From: Sphingomonas sp.
GTDB lineage: Bacteria; Pseudomonadota; Alphaproteobacteria; Sphingomonadales; Sphingomonadaceae
Length of the DNA: 64,000 nt
Assembly (NCBI GenBank): GCA_013001055.1
Contig: JABDNH010000003.1
Location: forward strand, 124,001 to 188,000
Direction of reading: 5' to 3'
Numbering within the stretch: position 1 is the stretch's first letter; each line of letters starts with the position of its first letter. Below, in pieces: positions 53,736 through 63,665 of this stretch. The notes beneath the pieces are model-generated. The model did no database searches and was not told the origin of the DNA. It saw only the letters and a list, made by a program, of their open reading frames with translations. The position numbers and the translations under genes were made by a program.

Positions 53736-54107
53736 CTATCGCGCGTCGTTCGTGACCGGGCAATAATCGGGCCTTGGCGGCGGCGCGCCCGCGATCCGCT
53801 GCTGCCAAGCGCGGTTCGCCAGCTGGTACCAGCCGTTTTCGGGCATCCGCGCCATCAACCGGCAAGCCGTGTAGATACCGACCCGTTCGGGCGCGATATT
53901 CCGCCGCTGTCCAAGCTCGGTATAAAGTGACCGCCGCCGCGCGTTCACGTTGCCGACCGCACGGCGTGTCGAAAGGTCGGGGTCGATAACGAAATCGAGA
54001 TAGCCGTCGTAACGCTCGCCCACGCTTCCGTCGGCCAGCGCGATGGTCACGCGCTCGCTCGCGCTCGGCGCCTGCGCCGCCAGCATCAATGCCACCAGCG
54101 AGATCAT
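53736..54107 (-). CDS. ydbL: YdbL-family (DUF1318) periplasmic protein
   Basis: A 123-residue exported protein with a short hydrophobic signal. It carries the DUF1318 pattern YTELGQRRNIAPERVGIYTACRLMAR. In E. coli ydbL follows ydbH-ynbE, as here, and modulates their lipid-transport activity. The start overlaps the YnbE-like stop by 4 bp. It is last in the operon. Confidence 0.85.
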   Translation of the reverse strand: MISLVALMLAAQAPSASERVTIALADGSVGERYDGYLDFVIDPDLSTRRAVGNVNARRRSLYTELGQRRNIAPERVGIYTACRLMARMPENGWYQLANRAWQQRIAGAPPPRPDYCPVTNDAR

Positions 54108-54310
54108 TCGGGTTCTTCCGCCTCATTTGGCACGGGAAAGGCATCAGGATTTTCGCTGATGAGCGCATCAACCTCGCGATCGAGGCGGACAAGCACTTCC
54201 TGCTCGATTTTGACGTTAAGGTTGATGTCGATCGGCTTTTCGGGCTGCTCCAACGTGACGCAACCGCCCAAGCCCAGCAGGGCCGGCAATATGACCAGTC
54301 GTTTCATCAC
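54104..54310 (-). CDS. ynbE: YnbE-like lipoprotein
   Basis: A 68-residue protein. The lipobox is LGLGGC at the end of the signal sequence. The mature domain is IDINLNVKIEQEVLVRLDREVD, the YnbE signature. In E. coli it forms an outer-membrane-side beta stack joined to YdbH. It overlaps both neighbours by 4 bp. Confidence 0.88.
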   Translation of the reverse strand: MMKRLVILPALLGLGGCVTLEQPEKPIDINLNVKIEQEVLVRLDREVDALISENPDAFPVPNEAEEPE

Positions 54311-57300
54311 TCATCCTCCTTGCGGACATCGTCCGTATCTGTCGAGCCTTGCTTTTCCTCGCGTTCTTGGTCGAGTACCACGACGCTCGTCGTCGCATCC
54401 GGGATATCCTCCAGCGGGCGCGGCAATATGTCCGTTATCAATGTACGCGGGTCGCGGAAGCTTTGCAGGGTCGCGATGACCGCGCGCAGCGGGCCGGTAA
54501 TGGTCACGTCGAGATTCACCGGCACGCGCGTGAAGCTCTTCAGGATCGTCGCCGCACGGCTTTCGCCCAGTCTCACCCCTTCGACATCGAGTCGCGTTGC
54601 AAATTCGCCATCGAGATCGCCGTCGAGCCGCACGATCATGCTTTCATAGCGCAGGTTGCTGATGAGCCCCATGGTCAGCCGCGTTGCCAGGCTGCTCTCG
54701 CTCCAGTCGCCATTATAGGCGAGTATCCCGCCGCCAGGCCGCGCATCAAGGCGACCGCCGACGACACGACCGCCCTGGATATCGAAGATGGTGGGCAAGA
54801 CCCCGTCGAAAATGCCGCTCATCGATATCGCGGTAAGCTCCAGCGTATCAGCAAAAATTGCGGCATCGAACCCATCGACCACAAAGGTCAGGCGCTTGGG
54901 CTGGCCGCTCTCGAAATTGAGGACGGTGGTGTCGAGCGTCAGCGTGCCGCCCATGAATGGCCAGCGCCCTTCGTCAATCTTGACCAGTTTGTTGCCGAGC
55001 AGCTGATAGGTGATGACGCCGTCTTCGACCGGGATGCCCGGATTGATAACGTCGACCGTCGCAGTCTGCGCGGGCGCGGTTTGCAATTCGAGGAGGTCCG
55101 TGAAGTGGATCGTGCTGTTGAGCCCTTCGACCGGACCGAACGCGGCCGCAAGATCGGTGTCGATAATGCGGAAAGTGCCGGTCGAACGCACCTCTGCGGC
55201 CCCGCCCCAGTCGATACGTCCCACACCTTCGACGCGCCCGATGACAAGCGCCACCACTCCTTCGGTGAGGGGCGTGATTTCCTCGGGCTGGAGCGCTTCG
55301 CCGAATGCGATGCCTTCCACGACGATATCGGCGCTGCCCAGCCCGCTTTCGAGATCCTGTGCAACGGTCACGTCGGCGATCGAGATGCCGCTATACGGGT
55401 GTCGTAATATGGCCGAGCCGTCGATGCGTCCGTCACCGATGACAAGCCGTGCCGTGTCACTCTCCAAGGGATAGAAGCGAACCGGATCGACGCGATCGCT
55501 CACCGTGATGCTGCCTGCAAGCGTGACTACGCCCGCGCGCTCCTGCCACGTGCCTTCGGCCTCCGAAATGAGCAGCGGCACCTCGCCGATTGTCGCCTGC
55601 GCCCCCGTGAAGGTGCCGTCGATCCCGGCAGCGGCGAAGTCACCCGCGACGCTTTCCGCCTCGATAGAGACTGGGTTAAGCGGACTCCCCAGCGTGGTGG
55701 CAACGCCGTCCAAGGTGAACTGCTCGCTTGCCAGCGCCGCTTCGCTGGCGGTGAGCGCAAACGGATTGCCGCCCAGCGTCCCGTCGAGCGCAACATCACG
55801 GGTGGAAACCGCATAGCGCGTGCCTTCTGGGCCTGCCGTCAGCAGTGCTCCGCGTTGCCCGCACAGGCGAAACGCGGTGCGCGCCAGATCGAGGCTGTTG
55901 AGCACCAGGCGTTCAAATCGTACCGGAATGCAACCCTGGCCGAGCGACAGACGGCCATCGGCAAGCCGCCCTTCCAGCGGCACTTCAAGCCCATCGAGCC
56001 GCCCGCCCTTGAACGGCCCGCTGATGCGCACATCGCCATTGAAGGCATAACCATTGCCGACACTGCGAAAACCCAATTGCGATAGCGCGACCGACGCCGA
56101 GCCGGCGCGGTACGGCGCGATATTGATCACGCCCGACAAGGGCTCGCCCGGCGCGTCACGCAGCGCGAGCTGCGTCGAGGGCATCCCCCCACCATCCAGC
56201 GCCATCCGCCCGTCGATCGTCCACGCTCCGCCCGAGAGCTGCGCCTGCCCGGTGCTCGTCAGCCGGGCGCCTGCTGCCGAACTGCCACGTAGCCCGCGAA
56301 GTCGTAGGTCAAGCGCTGCGCCGTCCTCCCATGCCAGCCGCGCTTCGACCTGGGCGTCGAACTGGCGCATATTGGCCTTGAGCGCACCGGCCAGATGATC
56401 GGCTACCGGTTCGAGCGGCGTTGATCCAAGCGAATCGAGCGCATCGACCAGGTCGGCCATTCTCGCGCCGCTGAGCCGCGCATCGCGTGCAAACAGCGAT
56501 CCTTCGACCAACGCGGAAGGGGCGTTGAGATCGATACGAAAATCGCCATCGCTGGAAAGCGTCCCGGCATCGAGGCCAGCGCCGTCACCTTGGCGCGCAG
56601 TAAACCCGTAATCGCCCATGATCCGGTCGAGCGACCCTGCCCCGGAAAGCCGTAAGGCACTGCGCTGGGCCACAAGGAGATCGCCTGCCTCGAACCCCGC
56701 CGCTTCCAGCCGTAGGTCGCTATCGAATAGGCGGTCGAAGCTCTCGGCCACCTCGAGCCCGAACACCAGGCGCGGCGCCTCGGCCGCCAGCACGTCGCCG
56801 CAAGCCAACGCGTCGGCATCGATCGGCCCGTCCACGCCGATTCGCCGCGCCGTAATCGCAATATCGATCGTACCGCCCAACCCATCGATCCTGCATTGGC
56901 CGGTTGCCAGCCGGCGCGAGGCCAACGCCGCCTTTCCGACAAATCCACCCGTAAGGTTCCCGCTGCCCTCAATCCCGATGCCGAGTGGCCCGTAGGGCGT
57001 CACGAGGGAGATGGAAGTATCCGCAAGATCGACCGAGATCGTGGGAAGCTTGAATGCCTCGTCACTAGGTTCAGGCAGCAGCGGATCGAGCGCGCCGAAG
57101 GTATAGCTTCCGTCTTCGGCGATGACGCCTTTGAGACGAACACCTCGCGCGACTACGCGATAGACCTGCACCTTTCCCAACAGCGAAAAGCGCGTTTGCA
57201 ATTCGACATAGCGTGCGGTGAGATCCGGATCGTCTCTTGGCCCCAACACCAGGTGACGAAAGCGCTGGGTCCGCAGCCCGACGCGCTCGATCGTATAGTC

Positions 57301-57489
57301 GCCCTCGACACCCAGTTCGGCCAGCTGGTCGCGCAGCATGTCGTCGACCAGCCGTTCACGCTGCCACCATGCTCCGGCAAGGATGAAGACCGCGACCAGT
57401 AGCATCAACAGAAGCGAACGCCCCGCTATGCGGCGCTTGCGACCACGCCGTCGCGGCGGTGCTGCAGCTTCTTCCTCGGTCGTCACCAC
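54307..57489 (-). CDS. ydbH: YdbH-like AsmA-superfamily intermembrane lipid transport protein
   Basis: A 1060-residue protein with an N-terminal membrane anchor (SLLLMLLVAVFILAGAWW, about residues 24-42) followed by a long beta-rich periplasmic part. The C-terminal YdbH/DctA-like region is near 830-1000 (GVITYQLLGNKLVKIDEG, FVDGFD-type and GGRLDARPGGGILAYNG). Such proteins bridge inner and outer membrane for phospholipid movement. The gene order ydbH-ynbE-ydbL is that of E. coli. Confidence 0.9.
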   Translation of the reverse strand: MVTTEEEAAAPPRRRGRKRRIAGRSLLLMLLVAVFILAGAWWQRERLVDDMLRDQLAELGVEGDYTIERVGLRTQRFRHLVLGPRDDPDLTARYVELQTRFSLLGKVQVYRVVARGVRLKGVIAEDGSYTFGALDPLLPEPSDEAFKLPTISVDLADTSISLVTPYGPLGIGIEGSGNLTGGFVGKAALASRRLATGQCRIDGLGGTIDIAITARRIGVDGPIDADALACGDVLAAEAPRLVFGLEVAESFDRLFDSDLRLEAAGFEAGDLLVAQRSALRLSGAGSLDRIMGDYGFTARQGDGAGLDAGTLSSDGDFRIDLNAPSALVEGSLFARDARLSGARMADLVDALDSLGSTPLEPVADHLAGALKANMRQFDAQVEARLAWEDGAALDLRLRGLRGSSAAGARLTSTGQAQLSGGAWTIDGRMALDGGGMPSTQLALRDAPGEPLSGVINIAPYRAGSASVALSQLGFRSVGNGYAFNGDVRISGPFKGGRLDGLEVPLEGRLADGRLSLGQGCIPVRFERLVLNSLDLARTAFRLCGQRGALLTAGPEGTRYAVSTRDVALDGTLGGNPFALTASEAALASEQFTLDGVATTLGSPLNPVSIEAESVAGDFAAAGIDGTFTGAQATIGEVPLLISEAEGTWQERAGVVTLAGSITVSDRVDPVRFYPLESDTARLVIGDGRIDGSAILRHPYSGISIADVTVAQDLESGLGSADIVVEGIAFGEALQPEEITPLTEGVVALVIGRVEGVGRIDWGGAAEVRSTGTFRIIDTDLAAAFGPVEGLNSTIHFTDLLELQTAPAQTATVDVINPGIPVEDGVITYQLLGNKLVKIDEGRWPFMGGTLTLDTTVLNFESGQPKRLTFVVDGFDAAIFADTLELTAISMSGIFDGVLPTIFDIQGGRVVGGRLDARPGGGILAYNGDWSESSLATRLTMGLISNLRYESMIVRLDGDLDGEFATRLDVEGVRLGESRAATILKSFTRVPVNLDVTITGPLRAVIATLQSFRDPRTLITDILPRPLEDIPDATTSVVVLDQEREEKQGSTDTDDVRKEDE

Positions 57490-57562
57490 TCACTCCTAGA
57501 CCGGAGTGCCCGCTTATCGCTATGCTCCAAATGCTCGGCCCACCCCAATTTTGCGGGGAAAC

Positions 57563-58243
57563 ATGGCGGATTCCGACAATCGTGACCTAGAAGGCCACCG
57601 TTCGCGCCTTCGCGAGCGCATTTACGCGGCCGATGAATCGCTGCTCGACCATGAACTCATCGAATACCTGCTCGGGCTGCACCTGCGGCGGCGAGACACC
57701 AAGCCAATCGCCAAGAAACTGCTCAAGCAATATGGCGGCTTCGGGCGACTATTGGCGGTGGATCCGGAGATATTGCGTCGGGACGGTGTGTCCGATGCCC
57801 AGATCGGCGCGCTCAACATCGCGCGTCTGACGGCCAGACGATTGCTCGAAACGCGAATCGAAGATCTCCCGCTACTCAACAATTATGATGCGCTGACCGA
57901 TTATCTCCGCGCGACGATGGCCGCGCGCAAAACCGAGGCGGTGCGGGTCTTGTTTCTCGATGCGAAGAACCACCTGCTCGCCAACGAGCAGATGTGGACC
58001 GGCAGCATTGATGAAAGCGCTGTCCATGTACGCGAAATCATCGCGCGCGCGCTGTCGCATGGTGCGGCCGCCATCATTCTCGTACACAACCACCCCTCGG
58101 GCGATACCGCCCCCAGCCCTGCCGATATTCGTATCACCCGCGACCTCGCCGAGGCCGCTCGCCATATGAAAATCAGCCTTCACGATCACATCATAGTCGG
58201 CAGCAAAGGACAGAAAAGCCTGCGCGCCGAGGGCTTGTTGTAG
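57563..58243 (+). CDS. radC: RadC family JAB/MPN protein
   Basis: A 226-residue protein with an N-terminal helix-hairpin-helix (UPF0758) part (FGRLLAVDPEIL, VSDAQIGALNIA) and the metalloprotease-like JAMM motif in AAIILVHNHPSGDTAPSPAD. The family is widely conserved and its DNA-repair role is doubtful. The start is at MADSDNRDL, and the frame extends up to 57506. It is divergent from the ydbH operon, with purB following 28 bp later. Confidence 0.93.
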   Translation: MADSDNRDLEGHRSRLRERIYAADESLLDHELIEYLLGLHLRRRDTKPIAKKLLKQYGGFGRLLAVDPEILRRDGVSDAQIGALNIARLTARRLLETRIEDLPLLNNYDALTDYLRATMAARKTEAVRVLFLDAKNHLLANEQMWTGSIDESAVHVREIIARALSHGAAAIILVHNHPSGDTAPSPADIRITRDLAEAARHMKISLHDHIIVGSKGQKSLRAEGLL

Positions 58244-58271
58244 GCGGCAAACGGGGCTAGTCGGCTGGCCC

Positions 58272-59582
58272 ATGATCACTCGCTACGCCCGCCCCGAAAT
58301 GAGCGCTATCTGGGAAGCCGAAAACCGCTTCCGCATCTGGTGGCAAATCGAAGTCCATGCCGCTGTCGCCATGGGCGAAATTGGCATGATACCAAAGGAC
58401 GACGCGGACAAGATCGGGGCTAAGCTGGATGCCATCGATCCCATCGACGTGAACGCGATCGACGAGATCGAAAAGGTCACCAAGCATGACGTGATCGCCT
58501 TCCTGACCTGGGCGGGCGAGAAATTGGGGCCCGAGCGCCGCTGGCTCCATCAGGGTATGACCAGCTCGGACGTGCTGGACACCAGCCTTGCGGTGCAATT
58601 GACGCAGGCCAGCGACATCCTGATTGCCGGCCTGGAAAAGCTGCTCGACGTGCTCAAGCGCCGCGCCGAGGAGCATAAATATACCGCCACGATCGGTCGC
58701 AGCCATGGCATCCATGCCGAACCCGTCACCTTCGGTCTCAAGATGGCGCAAGCCTATGCCGAGTTCGACCGCAACCTTCAGCGCATGAAGGCCGCGCGCG
58801 CCGAAATCGCGACCGCTGCGATTTCGGGTGCTGTCGGCACCTTTGCCAATATCGATCCGCGGGTCGAAGCCTATGTTGCAGAGCAGATGGGCCTGTCGCC
58901 CGAGCCTACCTCCACGCAGGTGATCCCGCGCGACCGACATGCGATGTTCTTTGCCGTGCTTGGCGTCATCGCCTCGTCGATCGAGCGTCTCGCGGTCGAA
59001 GTGCGCCATCTCCAGCGCACCGAAGTCCTCGAAGCCGAAGAATATTTTTCGAAAGGCCAGAAAGGCTCGTCGGCGATGCCACACAAGCGCAATCCGATCC
59101 TGACCGAAAACCTTACCGGTCTGGCTCGCATGGTGCGCTCGGCAGTCGTGCCGGCCATGGAAAACGTCGCGCTTTGGCACGAACGCGATATTTCGCATTC
59201 GTCGGTCGAGCGCTTCATCGGCCCCGATGCAACGATCACGCTCGATTTCGCATTGGCGCGCCTGACCGGGGTCATGGACAAGCTGCTTGTCTACCCCGAG
59301 CGCATGCAGAAGAATATGGACCGCATGGGCGGCCTTATCCACTCGCAGCGCGTACTGCTGGCGCTGACGCAGGCAGGCCTCAGCCGCGAAGACGCCTATG
59401 CCATCGTCCAGCGTAACGCGATGCAAGTTTGGCAATCCGATGGTGAAAAGCAGCTGCTCGACCTTCTCAAGGCCGATCCCGAGGTCACCGACAAGATCGC
59501 ACCGCAAAAGCTCGAGGAGAGTTTCGACCTCGATTATCACATGCAACGCGTCGACGAGATTTTCGACCGGGTTTTCGGGTGA
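58272..59582 (+). CDS. purB: Adenylosuccinate lyase
   Basis: A 436-residue fumarase-superfamily enzyme of purine synthesis, acting at two steps. It has the signature SSAMPHKRNP near residue 265, GMTSSDVLDTSLAVQL, RSHGIHAEPVTFG and HSSVERFIGPDA. The stop overlaps the heme oxygenase start (GTGA). This coupling of purB to a photoreceptor operon is unusual. Confidence 0.97.
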   Translation: MITRYARPEMSAIWEAENRFRIWWQIEVHAAVAMGEIGMIPKDDADKIGAKLDAIDPIDVNAIDEIEKVTKHDVIAFLTWAGEKLGPERRWLHQGMTSSDVLDTSLAVQLTQASDILIAGLEKLLDVLKRRAEEHKYTATIGRSHGIHAEPVTFGLKMAQAYAEFDRNLQRMKAARAEIATAAISGAVGTFANIDPRVEAYVAEQMGLSPEPTSTQVIPRDRHAMFFAVLGVIASSIERLAVEVRHLQRTEVLEAEEYFSKGQKGSSAMPHKRNPILTENLTGLARMVRSAVVPAMENVALWHERDISHSSVERFIGPDATITLDFALARLTGVMDKLLVYPERMQKNMDRMGGLIHSQRVLLALTQAGLSREDAYAIVQRNAMQVWQSDGEKQLLDLLKADPEVTDKIAPQKLEESFDLDYHMQRVDEIFDRVFG

Positions 59583-60121
59583 GCGCCCACGCGGCTCTCA
59601 AGTTGGCAACGCGCGACGCCCATGACAGGCTGGACGCGCTTTTCTCCGCTTACGATCTGACCCGCCGCGACCATTATATGCGCTTCTTGCAGGCGCACGC
59701 GGCCGCGTTCATCCCCATTGAGACCGCACTCGAAAATGCCCGCGCCGATAAGGTCATCCCCGATTGGCGTAGTCATCGTCGTAGCGATGCCTTGATCGAT
59801 GATCTGGAGGTGCTCGGGCTGGCATTGCCCCCGCTCCTGCCCGCGCCGCCATTCAATAGCGCTGCTGCCGTGGTTGGCGGCGCCTATGTGCTTGAAGGAT
59901 CCCGGCTGGGTGCGAAGCTCATTCGGCGCAGCGTAGGAAGCAGCTTTCCGACCGCATTCCTGGACGCCTCTTCCGGACCTGGCTGGAAAAAATTTGTTAC
60001 TCTCATTGAACGAGCGGTGTCGACAGCCGTTGAGGAAACGCAGGCCCAACGTGCTGCGATCGACACGTTCGCTTTGTTCGAACGTGCTGCCATAGGATTG
60101 CGGGGATATGTCAGCGTATGA
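59579..60121 (+). CDS. bphO: Biliverdin-producing heme oxygenase
   Basis: A 180-residue HemO/BphO-type enzyme. The probable proximal heme ligand is His15 in ATRDAHDRLD; the distal helix is VVGGAYVLEGSRLGAKLI. It supplies biliverdin IX-alpha for the phytochrome encoded next. The GTG start overlaps purB by 4 bp, and its stop overlaps bphP by 4 bp. Confidence 0.93.
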   Translation: MSAHAALKLATRDAHDRLDALFSAYDLTRRDHYMRFLQAHAAAFIPIETALENARADKVIPDWRSHRRSDALIDDLEVLGLALPPLLPAPPFNSAAAVVGGAYVLEGSRLGAKLIRRSVGSSFPTAFLDASSGPGWKKFVTLIERAVSTAVEETQAQRAAIDTFALFERAAIGLRGYVSV

Positions 60122-62721
60122 ACAAGGATGAAGGCTTTCGGGAGGTCGATCTTACCAACTGCGACCGCGAACCGATCCATCTGCTGGGCGCGATCCAGCC
60201 GATCGGCTTCCTCCTTGCGCTGTCGACCGACTGGATGGTCATGCGCTGCTCCAGGAACATCAGTGAATTTCTCCCCGTCTCTTGTAACGATCTGATCGGT
60301 ACACCGGCCTCGGTCTTCCTGACGAGCGATGCGATTCACACATTACGTAACCGCCTAGCCCTTTTGCGCGGCGACGATTCGCTGGAACGGGCCTTTGGCA
60401 TTCAGCTTTCCCATAAAGATGACCGCCGCTTCGATGTCGCCATCCACATGGTCGATGGTGTGATCATCCTGGAGGGGCAGCCAACCGACACGCGCGAGCA
60501 TGGCGATGCCACCGGAACGATTCGTTCGATGATCAATCGACTTGATCTGGCCGACGACATGGAAGGGTTTTTCCGGGAAGGCGCGCGCCAGGTTCGCGCG
60601 CTTACCGGCTTCGATCGTGTCATGGTCTACCGCTTCGATGAGGATGGTTCGGGAGAAGTGGTCGGCGAAGCTGCGAAGGGCGGCATCGGCACCTTCCTCG
60701 GACTTCATTATCCAGCCACCGACATTCCCAAGCAGGCGCGCGAGCTCTACAAGCGCAGCCTGCTTCGCGTGATTACCGATATCGATGCCGAACCCGTCGC
60801 CATCCATCCCGAGCAGGGCGTGGATGGTGATCCTCTCGATCTGTCGCTTTCGGTACTGCGTTCGGTTTCTCCCATTCATATTGAATATCTGCGCAACATG
60901 GGCGTGCAGGCCTCGATGTCGATTTCGATCATCGTCGATGGCGAGCTTTGGGGATTGATCGCCTGTCACCATTATAGTCCGCGCAGCCCCAGTTTCGAAC
61001 GCCGGTCGGTTGCCGAGTTGTTCGCGCAAATGTTCGCGATGCAGGTCGAGACCCGCGAGCGGAAGAAACTTGTCGAATACGAACGCCTCGCGCGCAAGGT
61101 TTCGGATCAATTGCTCGGGGCGGTGGCATCGAATGACAGCCTGCTACGCGATCCCAACTGGCTATCCGATGTGATCGGCCGTGCGATCGATTGTGACGGT
61201 GTCGGCGTCTGGATCAACGGTAGCTATGCATTTGCCGGCCAGACCCCTAGCACCGAACAATTCTCTCGCCTCGTGCGCGCGCTCAACGCCACTAAGGGCG
61301 GCAAGGTGTACGCAACTGATCGCATCAGCGACTTGCTACCCGAGGCCGAGCAGCATGCCGGGACTGCCGCCGGGATGTTGTCGATCCCGATCAGCCGTAC
61401 CCCACGCGACTATGTCGTCCTTTTCCGCGAAGAACGCGTGAAATCCGTGCGCTGGGCAGGCAATCCGCAAAAGCCTGCGAGCTATGGTCCCAATGGGACC
61501 CGTCTGCACCCGCGCAAGAGCTTCGACGAATGGAAAGAACTCGTCCAAGGCCGTTCGCGTCCCTTCAGCGATAGCGAATTGCGCGCAGCTCTGCATATCC
61601 GGTCCACCCTGCTCGAGGTCGTGCTGCGCCTCGCGGACGAGGCATCGCTGGAGCAGAAAGCTGCTGCCGACCGGCAGGAATTGCTCATCGCCGAACTCAA
61701 CCACCGAGTGCGCAACATCCTGTCGCTAATCCGCGGCCTAATTCGCCAGTCGAAGCCCTCGGCCGACATGCCAATCGAGGAATTCGTGAAGCTGGTGGAT
61801 GGCCGCGTCCACGCGCTCGCGCGCGCGCACAACCAGATTACCGATGATCACTGGGGCCCCGCGCCCTTCCAACAGCTTATCGAGGCGGAGGTCGCTGCCT
61901 TCCTCGTTGAACAGGCGGACCGCGTCCATCTCAAGGGCAAGACTGTCCTGCTCAATCCGCAAGCCTATTCGACGATGGCGCTGGTAGTGCACGAATTGGT
62001 CACCAATTCGGCCAAATATGGCAGCCTGTCAGATAAAGGCGAAGTGACGATCCATTGGGCGCGCGATAATGAAGGCACGCTAACGATAGAATGGGAAGAA
62101 CATGGCGGCCCCGCTGTCCAGAAGCCGATGCGCAAGGGCTTCGGCACGACCATCATCGAACATAGCGTTCCTTATGACCTTGGTGGTACGGCCAAGACGG
62201 ATTTCGATCCGGCGGGCCTGAAAGCCATTTTCACGATCCCGACCAGACATCTTCATGACGGGCCAAAGCCGATGGAATCCCAAATGCCACCTTCTCCTTC
62301 AAGCGCAAAAGACGGCGTGCCAGTGATCAAAAGCGAAGTCGATCCGGAGCTGCTCGCCGGCCAGCGGGTGTTACTGGTCGAAGACAGCCTTATCATCGCG
62401 CTCGATGCCGAGGACATTCTGGTTCGGCTGGGCGCGCGCGACGTGGTCACCGAAGCAACAGTAGAAAACGCGCTGGCAGCGATCGATAAAGAAGAACCAG
62501 ATTTCGCGCTGCTGGATATCAATCTCGGCGAACGCGACAGCTTCAGCGTTGCCGACGTCTTGCTGGCGAGAGATATCCCGTTCGTTTTTGCGTCAGGATA
62601 TGGTGAGCAGGCCGCTTTGCCGGAACAGCATGCAGACCGTCTGGTCCTGCAAAAACCTTATACGATCGCTACTGTCTCGCGTCGCCTGACCGCTTGGAAA
62701 GAGGGTGAGAACAAGGCCTAG
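60118..62721 (+). CDS. bphP: Bacteriophytochrome with HWE histidine kinase and fused receiver
   Basis: An 867-residue red/far-red photoreceptor. Cys15 (TNCDREPIHL) is the biliverdin attachment site. PAS is near 20-110, GAF 140-300 (YPATDIPKQARELY), PHY 325-500. The HWE kinase has His529 in ELNHRVRNILSL, N-box HELVTNSAKYGSLS and the W-x-E of IEWEEHGG. A receiver (745-867) has phosphoacceptor Asp800 in LLDINLGERDS. HWE kinases often feed the general stress response, which may link light to EcfG genes in this window. Coupled to bphO. Confidence 0.95.
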   Translation: MNKDEGFREVDLTNCDREPIHLLGAIQPIGFLLALSTDWMVMRCSRNISEFLPVSCNDLIGTPASVFLTSDAIHTLRNRLALLRGDDSLERAFGIQLSHKDDRRFDVAIHMVDGVIILEGQPTDTREHGDATGTIRSMINRLDLADDMEGFFREGARQVRALTGFDRVMVYRFDEDGSGEVVGEAAKGGIGTFLGLHYPATDIPKQARELYKRSLLRVITDIDAEPVAIHPEQGVDGDPLDLSLSVLRSVSPIHIEYLRNMGVQASMSISIIVDGELWGLIACHHYSPRSPSFERRSVAELFAQMFAMQVETRERKKLVEYERLARKVSDQLLGAVASNDSLLRDPNWLSDVIGRAIDCDGVGVWINGSYAFAGQTPSTEQFSRLVRALNATKGGKVYATDRISDLLPEAEQHAGTAAGMLSIPISRTPRDYVVLFREERVKSVRWAGNPQKPASYGPNGTRLHPRKSFDEWKELVQGRSRPFSDSELRAALHIRSTLLEVVLRLADEASLEQKAAADRQELLIAELNHRVRNILSLIRGLIRQSKPSADMPIEEFVKLVDGRVHALARAHNQITDDHWGPAPFQQLIEAEVAAFLVEQADRVHLKGKTVLLNPQAYSTMALVVHELVTNSAKYGSLSDKGEVTIHWARDNEGTLTIEWEEHGGPAVQKPMRKGFGTTIIEHSVPYDLGGTAKTDFDPAGLKAIFTIPTRHLHDGPKPMESQMPPSPSSAKDGVPVIKSEVDPELLAGQRVLLVEDSLIIALDAEDILVRLGARDVVTEATVENALAAIDKEEPDFALLDINLGERDSFSVADVLLARDIPFVFASGYGEQAALPEQHADRLVLQKPYTIATVSRRLTAWKEGENKA

Positions 62722-63608
62722 CGCGGGGAGTAATCGGTCTCGCCCGTCAGGCTCTTGTACACCGCTTCGACGAACTTCGCGCCGGTTATGAAGCCTTCCT
62801 GCGTGTCATAGGGTTGCGTAAGGTCGCGGGACTGCACCTGCTCAAGACTTTCCCCGGCGTCGATACCTGCCTTCACGCCATCGCGGATGGCGATCAGCAT
62901 GTCATGATAGGCCTGCAAATCCGCCCGGGTCGCAAGCGGGCCGTGACCGGGGATGATCCTGGTATCGGCATTGCTGTGGTCGAGCACGCGCTTGGCCGTC
63001 GCGATGACCCCCTCGATCGAGCCGCCGGCCTTGAGGTCGATATAGGGCCAGGTCACCTTGTTGAAAAACGTGTCGCCCATATGGACGACATTGGCGCCGC
63101 GCCAATGCACGATACTGTCGCCATCCGTATGAGCATGGTGCACGTGCATGACGTGAATTTCGTCGCCATTCCAGTGGAAGGTCACGCCGTCGGAAAAGGT
63201 GATGACCGGCAGGCCGCCGTCGCTGTCGCCTTCCTCGAGCGCCGCAGCAAGACGCGCGCGCACATTGTCATGCGCCATGATCAGCGTGCCGCCTTCACCG
63301 AGGTTCTCGTTACCGCCGGTGTGGTCGCCATGATAATGCGTGTTGAAGACGAAGCGGATCGGGTCGTCGTCGAGCGCCATGGCGGCGGCGACGATCTTGT
63401 CGGTCAGCGGAGCATACTGGTCATCAACGAGGATCGTACCGTCATCGCCATAGCTCACACCAATATTGCCGCCGGCACCGAAAAGCACTGCCACACCGGG
63501 GGCAATCTCCTGCGTTTCGATCTCAACGCCGGCAAAACGGTCCTGGTGAGCTGCCGTCGGCACGGTGACTGTAGCCACAGCGGTAGCAGCGAGAATGTGA
63601 CGGAACAT
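62718..63608 (-). CDS. Exported metallo-beta-lactamase-fold hydrolase
   Basis: A 296-residue protein with signal peptide (cleavage near PTAAHQ). The zinc motif is NTHYHGDHTGGNENLG, with further ligands in MHVHHAHTDGDSI, GDTFFN and PGHGP. Substrate unknown; relatives include quinoprotein-relay zinc hydrolases and periplasmic lactonases. GGGGAGG lies before the ATG. An EcfG-type promoter is at 63640-63665. It overlaps bphP convergently by 4 bp. Confidence 0.9.
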   Translation of the reverse strand: MFRHILAATAVATVTVPTAAHQDRFAGVEIETQEIAPGVAVLFGAGGNIGVSYGDDGTILVDDQYAPLTDKIVAAAMALDDDPIRFVFNTHYHGDHTGGNENLGEGGTLIMAHDNVRARLAAALEEGDSDGGLPVITFSDGVTFHWNGDEIHVMHVHHAHTDGDSIVHWRGANVVHMGDTFFNKVTWPYIDLKAGGSIEGVIATAKRVLDHSNADTRIIPGHGPLATRADLQAYHDMLIAIRDGVKAGIDAGESLEQVQSRDLTQPYDTQEGFITGAKFVEAVYKSLTGETDYSPR

Positions 63609-63639
63609 GTAAAGCCTCCCCGAAGAGTGATGGAGGCGT

Positions 63640-63665
63640 AACGAGGCGGGCTTACTCGTTGTTCC
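63640..63665 (-). promoter_or_regulatory. EcfG-type promoter of the MBL-fold gene
   Basis: On the minus strand GGAAC (63665-63661), 17 bp, CGTT (63643-63640). It is 32 bp before the ATG at 63608 and overlaps the last codons of dnaJ. Confidence 0.65.

Noticed and set aside
58257-59546. 429-codon minus-strand frame opposite purB
   Set aside because: Antisense shadow; purB carries all its signature motifs on the other strand.
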